A program made the translations under genes and the position numbers. Below the pieces are notes generated by a model, which was not told where the DNA came from, ran no database searches, and saw nothing but the letters and a program-made list of their open reading frames with translations. From a virus: 26,177 bases of DNA. Within the stretch, counting starts at the first letter, position 1. Each line of letters opens with the position of its first letter. Below are positions 14,239-20,999 of this stretch, in pieces. The stretch is from IMG/VR virus record IMGVR_UViG_3300049255_000577, positions 1 through 26,177 of that record. The stretch is one strand, 5' to 3'.

Positions 14239-14310
14239 TGTCAGCGAGCATTGACATCATAGCTATGTCAGCGATCATTGACAATCCAAATATGTAATCG
14301 ATCACTGACA
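14239..14310 (-). promoter_or_regulatory. Three hipBA operators, evenly spaced
   Basis: Three 18-base palindromes with consensus TGTCA-N8-TGACA lie at 14239-14256 (TGTCAGCGAGCATTGACA), 14266-14283 (TGTCAGCGATCATTGACA) and 14293-14310 (TGTAATCGATCACTGACA). Start-to-start spacing is exactly 27 bases in both intervals. The 5+8+5 layout equals that of the E. coli HipB operators. The outermost copy has one imperfect half-site. They cover the promoter described next, so HipB autoregulation is the natural reading. Confidence 0.88.
14256..14284 (-). promoter_or_regulatory. hipBA promoter
   Basis: On the minus strand a -35 element TTGTCA (14279-14284) and a -10 element TATGAT (14256-14261) are separated by 17 bases. 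The -35 lies in the middle operator and the -10 touches the edge of the proximal one, so bound HipB would block RNA polymerase. This promoter allows expression in the lysogen independent of late phage transcription. Confidence 0.8.
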
Positions 14311-14312
14311 TT

Positions 14313-14421
14313 CCCCCCGCCCCCTGCGGGCGGGGGCAGGGGGTGGGGGTGCTGATCGAAATCTCCAACGCCGGAATCCGCGTCGCGACCCCCACCCCTG
14401 CCCCGCCCGCGGGGGGCGGGG
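14313..14421. repeat. GC-rich palindrome E on the right side of hipBA
   Basis: Two arms (about 14313-14350 and 14390-14421) made of CCCCGCCC/GGGCGGGG and GGGGTGGGGGT blocks pair almost perfectly around a 40-base centre. The first arm shares 22 identical bases (14315-14336) with palindrome D at 12608-12629. It fills the gap between the hipB operators and the 85-residue gene. Confidence 0.78.
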
Positions 14422-14429
14422 AAATCTCG

Positions 14430-14687
14430 CTAGTTCTTCGCCACCGCCTCCGCCGCATCCCGCGCCGCCGCCTCGATCTTCCCGGCGTCCACCACCTGCC
14501 GCAGCGCCGCGCGCACCGCGTCCAGCGATTGCACCGCGTGATAGAGCCGCTCGCGTTCGTCGCCGGCGTTGAGCGGCGACTCCAGCAGGCGTTTCACCAT
14601 CGCCGCGCGCACCGCCGCGAACGCGGCCTCCGTCTCTGCGAGCTCGCGCCCCGCCCGCTCGCCCCGCGCCATCGCCTCCGTGCTCAT
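14430..14687 (-). CDS. Small helical protein downstream of portal
   Basis: The 85-residue product is almost all helix and rich in Ala, Glu and Arg (MSTEAMARGERAGRELAETEAAFAAVR..., LYHAVQSLDAVRAALRQVVDAGKIEAAARD). Proteins of this size and pattern, with AFxxxxxxxxxxLxxxP and a closing VxxGKIEA, often lie between the portal and scaffold genes of podoviruses; I know of no defined function. It overlaps the portal stop by 4 bases (ATGA). The hipBA cassette now separates it from the scaffold gene. Confidence 0.75.
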   Translation of the reverse strand: MSTEAMARGERAGRELAETEAAFAAVRAAMVKRLLESPLNAGDERERLYHAVQSLDAVRAALRQVVDAGKIEAAARDAAEAVAKN

Positions 14688-16792
14688 ACCGTCCCTCCGT
14701 TCAGCGACACCGCCGGCAGCGGCACCGTCGGCTTTCCGTCCGCGAGCGCATGGGCGAGATCGACCTTGGTCCGGCTGTCGATGTCGTAGCGCTTGAGCGC
14801 GAGCTCGCCTTCCATTTGCGCCCGCTTCAGCGCGGCCTCGCTGTCGATCTGCTTCGATGTGTTCGCCGCATCCATCGCGTATTTCTGCGTCTCGCGCTGA
14901 TGCTCAAGCTGCGCCTTCACCAGCTCGGGCGGCTGTTGCGGCGCCGGCGGTCGCGGCGCATTCGGGCTCGTCGGATCGGTCAGGAACCGCTCCGGCGCCT
15001 TGATGCCTAGCTTGCCGAACATGTAGGCCGCCATGGCATAGACGTTCGCCTCGGTCACAATGGGTCCCTGCGCGCCGCCCTGCCCGGCCACGATCTGCTG
15101 CAGGATCTGCGAGGCCTGCGCCGCCATGGCGAGATCGTGCGACTGGCCCGAGGCGCCGAGGCCGATCTCGATCGTCATCTCGTTGCGCTCGCCCCAGCTC
15201 GTCGGATCGACCGGGATCCACTGCCCGCGCAGCCGCGCATAGCGCGTGCTCGCGCAGTTCTCGCGGATCAGCGCATGCACGCCGAGGAACAGGTCCTTGA
15301 TCCCCGACTCCGCGAAGACGCGCGCGATCAGCCGCACGCGCTTCTGCGCCGCCGTCATCAGCGCCATCGCGCCGGTGGCGGAGTCGTGCAGCGTGTCCGG
15401 GTTGAGCCCCTGGGCGTTGCGCACGATCCCCGTGCGCTGCTCCGCGACGGTCGCGAAATATTCGAGCGCGCCGAAGGCGTCGAACGACAGGGCGCCGCTC
15501 GCCACCGGCCGCACCGCATTGCCGGTGCGCGAGCGGATCGGCACGCCCGGCTCGTTGCGCAGCAGGTCGGAGATCGTGTACTCGCCCGCCTGGTCGGTCG
15601 AGACCTCGACGCGCTGGTTGAGCGCGAAATAGCCCGAGTCGAGCACCATGCGCGTCAGCGCCGTCTTGATCCGCTGCACTTCGAGCAGAAGATCCGCGAG
15701 CGAGCGGCCATAAATTCGGTGCGTCACCGGATAGGGCGTGATGGCGGCGAACATCACGCGGTTCAGCTTCTCCTTCTCGATCAGCTTGGTCTCGTCCGCC
15801 GACGTCACCACGCGCCAGTATTCCATCTTGCCCGTGTCGGGCGAGCGCAGCTTGATGCAATGGGTGACGACCTCGACCTGGCGCAGGTCGTGCGGCTCGC
15901 CCGCATTGGCGTCGCGCGCCGTGTGCTCGCCGGCGGTGTCGCGCGCCATCTCGACGCTCGCATCCTCGCGATTGCCGTAGGGCGGCAGCGCATCCACGAT
16001 CTCCTGCGCGATGCCGCGGTCGAGGAGATCCTGCGCCCTTGGCCTTGCGCGCATCGCGCAATAGGTCGCGTCGCGCAGCGCCACCGTGTCCGCCGCGACG
16101 GTGAAATCGTCCGGCGAGACCGCCATGATCTTCACGTCGGACTTGTCCACCGTCTGGCGGAAGGTGAAGGAATAGGTCGGCAGCGCGCCGTCCGCGACCG
16201 GATCGGGCTCGAGGTCGAGGATCTCGCCGTCCTGCGCCGCCAGCGCGATCTCTACCGCGCTCTTGCCCGAGAAGCGCTCGTCGCGGATGTCGATATCCTC
16301 TTCCCACCAGAACATGAACACGCCGAGCTTCTCGAGCAGCGCGTCCTTGATGGCGGTGTAGAAAGTCATGAACCCGTCATTCTTGTGGAAGACGACATGG
16401 TTCGTGTAGTCGGTCTCCTGCTGCGCCTGGGCTTCGTCGGCCTCGGAGAGCGGCGTGAAGGCGGCCACGTCGTTGCCGCCGGTGAAGATCTCGATCAGGT
16501 CGGGCAGCACCGTCTCGATCGCATCGGCGACGTCGGTGGACACCGCGCGCGAGCGGTTCGGCAGCGAAGGCACGTCGGGCATCACGCCCTTGAAGTAGTT
16601 CAGCGCCAGCTCGCGCTCGGCGATCAGCTCGCGGTCGCCCTCGAAGCCGATCGAGGCCTCGCGCTCGCGCGCGACCAGGCGCAGGAGCTCGTCGTCGGAA
16701 TAGCCGGGATCGGCATTTGCGGGTGCATCCTTGGCGGGTTCCGCGGAAGGACCCGGCGTTGCCGAAAGATGCGGCAAATTGGGATTTGTCAC
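14684..16792 (-). CDS. Portal protein (P22/SU10-type)
   Basis: The 702-residue protein matches large podovirus portals. It has an N-terminal YSDDELLRLVAREREAS helix (about 30-46) and RELALNYFKGVMPDVPSLPNRSRAVSTDVADAIETVLPDLIEIF (about 65-105). Later come a KLGVFMFWWEED segment, an FTVAADTVALRDA block, the TPYPVTHRIYGRSLADLLLEVQRIKTALTRMVLDSGYFA stem helix, and a C-terminal barrel helix rich in Gln/Glu/Ala (KAQLEHQRETQKYAMDAANTSKQ). It forms the DNA channel at one capsid vertex and binds terminase and the adaptor. The start is a GTG (16790-16792) with GAGGA upstream; no ATG is available before the conserved region. The rightward cassette lies directly upstream, so its mRNA source is unclear. 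Confidence 0.9.
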   Translation of the reverse strand: MTNPNLPHLSATPGPSAEPAKDAPANADPGYSDDELLRLVAREREASIGFEGDRELIAERELALNYFKGVMPDVPSLPNRSRAVSTDVADAIETVLPDLIEIFTGGNDVAAFTPLSEADEAQAQQETDYTNHVVFHKNDGFMTFYTAIKDALLEKLGVFMFWWEEDIDIRDERFSGKSAVEIALAAQDGEILDLEPDPVADGALPTYSFTFRQTVDKSDVKIMAVSPDDFTVAADTVALRDATYCAMRARPRAQDLLDRGIAQEIVDALPPYGNREDASVEMARDTAGEHTARDANAGEPHDLRQVEVVTHCIKLRSPDTGKMEYWRVVTSADETKLIEKEKLNRVMFAAITPYPVTHRIYGRSLADLLLEVQRIKTALTRMVLDSGYFALNQRVEVSTDQAGEYTISDLLRNEPGVPIRSRTGNAVRPVASGALSFDAFGALEYFATVAEQRTGIVRNAQGLNPDTLHDSATGAMALMTAAQKRVRLIARVFAESGIKDLFLGVHALIRENCASTRYARLRGQWIPVDPTSWGERNEMTIEIGLGASGQSHDLAMAAQASQILQQIVAGQGGAQGPIVTEANVYAMAAYMFGKLGIKAPERFLTDPTSPNAPRPPAPQQPPELVKAQLEHQRETQKYAMDAANTSKQIDSEAALKRAQMEGELALKRYDIDSRTKVDLAHALADGKPTVPLPAVSLNGGTV

Positions 16793-16881
16793 GGCGTTAA
16801 TCCTCGAAATTTAGCTTTATCGCGCGTCGGCCTTTTCCCTGCCGGACCGGCCCGTTAGGGTGAAGGCAGGCTGGGATTGCG

Positions 16882-17094
16882 ATGACGACGGAACTGGTTC
16901 CCGAAAACGCGCAGAAGACTCCTGAACCGCCGCGACAGCGGCGGCGGCGCCGTCGCTCACGGCGGCGGGGCTCGTCGCGCTACTCGCGGCGGTGGAAGGT
17001 CGTGTTGTATGTCGCGATGATCATCGCCGTAATCCTCGGCGGCTACATAGTCCTCATGTTCATCATCAGCCCGTCCACGACCGTATCCGGCTAG
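16882..17094 (+). CDS. Small Arg-rich single-span membrane protein
   Basis: The 70-residue product has an N-terminal proline/charged segment, a dense arginine tract (about 18-37, 14 of 20 residues are Arg) and one transmembrane helix (about 40-62), so the basic tail should lie in the cytoplasm. I do not recognise it. It is the first gene of the rightward cassette; the acyltransferase start codon follows its TAG with no gap, so the two are probably co-translated. It may anchor or regulate the acyltransferase. A possible -35-like TTGTCA lies at 16786-16791 but no good -10 accompanies it. Confidence 0.62.
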   Translation: MTTELVPENAQKTPEPPRQRRRRRRSRRRGSSRYSRRWKVVLYVAMIIAVILGGYIVLMFIISPSTTVSG

Positions 17095-18354
17095 ATGAGC
17101 ACGACCGCAACCACGCCCGGGATCGAGCACCACCGCGTCGGCGGAGCCATCGCGCCGCGCGACCGCTTCGATGCGCTCGACTCCCTCCGGGGCATCTGCG
17201 CCCTTCTCGTCGCCCTGCATCACTTCGTGATCTTCTCGAACGCCAATCTCGCGAAGGTCGGCTTCGTCCAGAACGCGTTCCTGTTCGTCGATTTCTTCTT
17301 CGTCCTGAGCGGATTCGTGATTTGCCACGCCTACGGCTCCCGCATCGCCGGCACGGCGGACCTCGCGAACTTCATGATCCGGCGTTTCGGCCGGCTGTGG
17401 CCGCTGCATGCCGCGGTGCTGGCCGCTTTCCTCCTGATGATCCTGCTCTGCCAGCTGCTTCCTCACCCCGCGTTTCTCGATCTCACCCTCTTCAAGGGGT
17501 CGAGATTTTCTCTGGCCAAGCTGCTTCTTGCGACCATCTTCCTCGGCTCCTTTCATATCGCCGAGCTGGGCTGGAACATGCCGAGCTGGAGCATCAGCGC
17601 CGAATTCGCCATGTACTTCGTGTTCGGCCTCGTCTGCATCGCCGGCCGCCGCCGCCTGCCGCTGATTTCAGCGCTGGTCGTCCTCGGCGCGCTTCTGTTT
17701 CTTTCGCGGCTCCGGGGCGTCTACATCACCACGACCTCCGATTTCGGCCTCGTGCGTTGCGCGCTCGGCTTCTTTCTCGGTGTGCTCGTCTACTTTAGCT
17801 ACAGGTCATTTGTAGTTTTCCGAGCGCTTTCGAGGACATTTGCCACAGCGATCGAGACGGTTACCATCGTCATCGCCATTGCTTATGTTTCGCTGGTCGC
17901 CGGTGCGGAACCCAGCCCGAGTTCCGCTACGCTCGCCGCGCCATTCGTCTTTGCCCTTGTAGTATTCAGCATCGCAATTGGACGAGGTGCGCTGTCTAGC
18001 GCCCTGGTTGCCAAGCCAGCTATCAGATTGGGCGAACTGTCATACTCGATCTACATGGTCCATTGGATGGTCTTTATGGCCGCTGACTGGGCGATATTTA
18101 TGATTTCCGCCGCTATCAAGGTCCCCTCGCCTGTTGGACCTTGGCCTACCGGAAATGACCTTATCCTGACCTTCACGCATCCAATCTATGCCGACATATT
18201 GGCAATCCCGCTTTGCCTAATGACAATTGGCATATCGATGATCAGCTACCGCTACATAGAAGTGCCATGGCGAACGTACTTCAACAACATCGCTAGACAG
18301 CGCGAGATGAACTCAGTCTCCACACTCCAAGTTCAATCGGGAGCAATCTCTTGA
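17095..18354 (+). CDS. Acyltransferase 3 family membrane protein (OafA-like) 1
   Basis: The 419-residue protein has about ten membrane helices and the acyltransferase-3 signatures: FDALDSLRGICALLVALHHF (about 25-44, with Arg32 and the His42-His43 pair), FFVLSGFVICHAY (about 68-80), IRRFGRLWPLH (about 95-105) and SWSISAEFAMYFV. These enzymes move acyl groups, commonly acetyl, from the cytoplasm to sugars of O-antigen or other surface glycans; phage copies change serotype and block re-infection. The exact acceptor cannot be read from sequence. Base composition drops visibly in GC from about 17.79 kb to the end of the gene, unlike its first half. ATG at 17095 directly follows the previous stop. 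Confidence 0.88.
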   Translation: MSTTATTPGIEHHRVGGAIAPRDRFDALDSLRGICALLVALHHFVIFSNANLAKVGFVQNAFLFVDFFFVLSGFVICHAYGSRIAGTADLANFMIRRFGRLWPLHAAVLAAFLLMILLCQLLPHPAFLDLTLFKGSRFSLAKLLLATIFLGSFHIAELGWNMPSWSISAEFAMYFVFGLVCIAGRRRLPLISALVVLGALLFLSRLRGVYITTTSDFGLVRCALGFFLGVLVYFSYRSFVVFRALSRTFATAIETVTIVIAIAYVSLVAGAEPSPSSATLAAPFVFALVVFSIAIGRGALSSALVAKPAIRLGELSYSIYMVHWMVFMAADWAIFMISAAIKVPSPVGPWPTGNDLILTFTHPIYADILAIPLCLMTIGISMISYRYIEVPWRTYFNNIARQREMNSVSTLQVQSGAIS

Positions 18355-19526
18355 ACGTGTTCGAAAAGCTCGCGTCAGGTCAGACGATCGCGGAACGTAT
18401 CGCAGAGAAGAAGATCACAACAGGCTTCGATTATCTGCGAATTACGTTAGCGGCCGCCGTTGTTCTTTGGCACACCGTCGCGACTTCCTATGGCCTTGCC
18501 GCTCAACAGCCGTTCGTTCATTCGCCGATGCGGCCGCTTATGTTTGCCATCCTGCCGATGTTCTTCGCCCTGAGCGGTTATCTCGTTACTGGTAGTTTGC
18601 TCCGAGCGAAAACAATTTTCGAATTCGTCATGTTGCGTGTTCTTCGGATTGTGCCAGCACTATTTGTTGAGATCTTCCTCTCGGCCTTCCTGCTAGGTGG
18701 TTTGTTTCTCACGACGGTTCCGAAATCGACTTACTTCACGTCGCCGGAGTTTTACGCCTACTTCCTCAATGTAGTCGGAGATATCCACTACTACCTTCCC
18801 GGCGTCTTCGAGACGAACCCGCTGCCCGGCGTCGTAAATGGTCAGCTATGGACGATCCCGTGGGAACTCCAGTGCTATTTTGCGATCACCTGCGCCGCGA
18901 TTGGCTGGTGGCTTTGGCGCCTCGTGTCACGCGATCAATCTGCGACAATATCCAACCAGCGCACCACGTTTCTGGCTTTAGCGATCATCGCGAACATCGC
19001 CGGTTGGGCATATTTTGTTACCCACAAACATCATCAACTCGTAGATATCCAGGCAAATGGCGTCTTGCTTGTAATCGAATTTTTGGCCGGCGTTACGCTC
19101 TATCTATTCCGCGACAAAATTCGGCTCAACGTGTGGCTTTTTGTGATGGCGATCGCCTTCACGTATGTCGTGACGTTGGATTTGCGAACCGAATATGCAG
19201 CCGCGTTCCCGCTCGCTTACGTGATGGTTTATCTTGGAATGACTTCACCGGACAAAAGATGGCTGTTTGGCGGCGCAGACTTCTCGTACGGCCTCTATCT
19301 CTTTGGTTTTCCAATTCAACAAACCTATTCGTACCTGTTTCCCGGCTATCGAATCTGGTGGCTAAACTTCATCTTCGCCATGGCTTTCGGGCTCGCTTAC
19401 GCTGCTTTCTCTTGGTTTTGTGTCGAGAAGCCGATTAACGATAGAAAGAAAATCATAATCGCAGCGGTCAGCAACCTTCTACGAGTTAGGCCAGCCAGCG
19501 CTTTAACGACAGCAAAGTCGGATTGA
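18351..19526 (+). CDS. Acyltransferase 3 family membrane protein 2
   Basis: This 391-residue multi-span protein shows the same family marks, with FDYLRITLAAAVVLWHTV (about 26-43, His41), LPMFFALSGYLVTGSL (about 68-83), FVMLRVLRIVPAL (about 92-104) and LWTIPWELQCYF. It is clearly diverged from its neighbour, so not a recent duplicate; the two may modify different positions or sugars. Translation probably starts at TTG (18351), overlapping the previous stop (TTGA), with GGGAG upstream; an in-frame GTG two codons later is the alternative and no early ATG exists. Its DNA is lower in GC than the phage genes. The stop is two bases from the end of the convergent esterase gene, with no terminator between. 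Confidence 0.87.
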   Translation: MNVFEKLASGQTIAERIAEKKITTGFDYLRITLAAAVVLWHTVATSYGLAAQQPFVHSPMRPLMFAILPMFFALSGYLVTGSLLRAKTIFEFVMLRVLRIVPALFVEIFLSAFLLGGLFLTTVPKSTYFTSPEFYAYFLNVVGDIHYYLPGVFETNPLPGVVNGQLWTIPWELQCYFAITCAAIGWWLWRLVSRDQSATISNQRTTFLALAIIANIAGWAYFVTHKHHQLVDIQANGVLLVIEFLAGVTLYLFRDKIRLNVWLFVMAIAFTYVVTLDLRTEYAAAFPLAYVMVYLGMTSPDKRWLFGGADFSYGLYLFGFPIQQTYSYLFPGYRIWWLNFIFAMAFGLAYAAFSWFCVEKPINDRKKIIIAAVSNLLRVRPASALTTAKSD

Positions 19527-19528
19527 AC

Positions 19529-20686
19529 CTAAGTGGCTAGTAGTAGTGGCGCGACGAACGCGGCCTTGTCGTCGTAGCCGACCGGGTTCTCGTGGATGTT
19601 GTCGTGCATAAAGCCCAGCCCATTGGCATTCGACCAGGAACCGAACCGCGTCCACATGTCTGCGATGACAATGTCCGGGCAGGACTGGACGAGGCTGTTG
19701 ACCATGGCCCGGTATGCGGGCTGCTGCGGCGCAATCACGGAGTCGTTGCTCGGACATTCGTTTATGACGATCACATCGCCGGAGATGCGGGCAGCGTTGA
19801 TCATCGCAATGTAGTTCGACCTCGTTGTGGACAATGGTATCGTCGGGCCGGTCACCTCCGTGTCGGCAAGGCCCGCTTCGAAGATCGTCAGGTCGGGTGC
19901 TAGCAACTCCAGCATCGCAAGAGGATCCCAGGGATTAACGTTTGCAGACATCTCGACGGTCGTACCGCTATCCCAGCCGCAGCGCCACACTGTGATGTCG
20001 TTCTGTGCCGCGATGTAGGTATCTGCAGCGATCACGTAGGTGTCGCCGTTGACGCGCGTGGCATTGGCGGCCTGGACGGCTGCCGCAACACCGCTCGAGA
20101 TTGTCTGCTTGAACACAGTATTGCTGGTGCCGTAGCAGTTGACCGTCGCCGTGCCCCGGCCGCCAACGTCAAGCGTCATTTGACTAGGACTTGGGATAGA
20201 GCTCGCGGTGAGCGTGTAGAAGTCACAGGTGTCGAACGGTCGCAAGGGCGTGAAGGACAATACGCCGGTACCAGTTTTGTTGAACCACATCGGACCACCG
20301 AGCGTCGGCGGAGCGCCAAGGCCTAAGGCGCTCCAACCGCTGCCGATCGCAATGCGTGGATCGGATGCATAGGCGGGATCGGTGACCGCGATATTGTTGG
20401 ATGACGCCATGACATCCGTGCGCCAGTTGATCGTCGAGTCCGCGGCGGCGAGTATCGTGCGCAGACGTTCGGCCATCGAATTCGAGTAGTTCGACAAGCT
20501 GCCGTTGCCGGTGTAGCCGCGCTGCTTGGAATGGCCGACGCAGAGGATGCGCTTGCGCGCGGTGCCCGCTGCAGCCGACCGCACGGTCGATTTCGCGCGG
20601 CGCCAGCGCATGAGGCAATTGAGCTTGTCCCAGTTGGCGACGCCCTGAATGCCATTCACCGGATTGAACGGAATCCCCTTCCCCAT
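19529..20686 (-). CDS. SGNH-hydrolase-like esterase, probable tail-associated or receptor-modifying protein
   Basis: The 385-residue protein carries SGNH blocks. A nucleophile-type motif RILCVGHSKQRGY (about 46-58, Ser53) replaces the usual GDSxxxG. A block-III-like stretch PDLTIFEAGLADT has GxAD where GxND is typical. The closing catalytic pair MHDNIHENPVGY is at Asp362/His365. Between them lies a beta-rich insertion (about 130-270) that could be carbohydrate-binding. Such enzymes remove acetyl groups from glycans and occur in phage tailspikes. The ATG at 20686 lies one base after the stop of the 103-residue gene. The longer frame upstream has no conserved sequence. Attachment to the virion is inferred from co-transcription with structural genes. 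Confidence 0.75.
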   Translation of the reverse strand: MGKGIPFNPVNGIQGVANWDKLNCLMRWRRAKSTVRSAAAGTARKRILCVGHSKQRGYTGNGSLSNYSNSMAERLRTILAAADSTINWRTDVMASSNNIAVTDPAYASDPRIAIGSGWSALGLGAPPTLGGPMWFNKTGTGVLSFTPLRPFDTCDFYTLTASSIPSPSQMTLDVGGRGTATVNCYGTSNTVFKQTISSGVAAAVQAANATRVNGDTYVIAADTYIAAQNDITVWRCGWDSGTTVEMSANVNPWDPLAMLELLAPDLTIFEAGLADTEVTGPTIPLSTTRSNYIAMINAARISGDVIVINECPSNDSVIAPQQPAYRAMVNSLVQSCPDIVIADMWTRFGSWSNANGLGFMHDNIHENPVGYDDKAAFVAPLLLAT

Positions 20687-20687
20687 C

Positions 20688-20999
20688 TTATGTCCCCACC
20701 CGGACGATCGCGGTTTGTCCGGTCGGGCTGCGCAGATAGACGTCGCCGAGCGGCACGCCGCTGTCGAAGTCCTCGCCGCCCAGCACCGCTTCGCCGTTCG
20801 CGTCGGCCGGCGCGGCGGCGCCGGCGGGGACGGACGCCCATTCGATGTCGAAGATGGTGGCGGTGCCGATATTGCCGACGCGCAGCGCCTTGGTGGTCGC
20901 ATCGGTGGTGGCGACCTTCGTCCAGGCGGACGACAGCGTGAAAGGCGAGCCCGGTGCGTTCGCGTAGCTCACCAGGCCGTAAGTGACGGGTCCTGACAT
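20688..20999 (-). CDS. Small structural protein next to terminase
   Basis: The 103-residue product (SGPVTYGLVSYANAPGSPFTLSSAW..., ATIFDIEWASVPAGAAAPADANGEAVLGGEDF, GDVYLRSPTGQTAIVRVGT) looks all-beta. It could be a capsid decoration or fibre-base protein; no family function is recognised. The ATG at 20999 lies directly before the terminase stop region (TTCAGACG junction), without overlap of coding frames, and the gene ends one base before the esterase start. The close packing suggests these two are expressed together. Confidence 0.68.
   Translation of the reverse strand: MSGPVTYGLVSYANAPGSPFTLSSAWTKVATTDATTKALRVGNIGTATIFDIEWASVPAGAAAPADANGEAVLGGEDFDSGVPLGDVYLRSPTGQTAIVRVGT

Noticed and set aside
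15137-16858. Long plus-strand open frame opposite portal (573 codons)
   Set aside because: Arginine-rich shadow of the portal frame; no domain, and the portal reading is clear.
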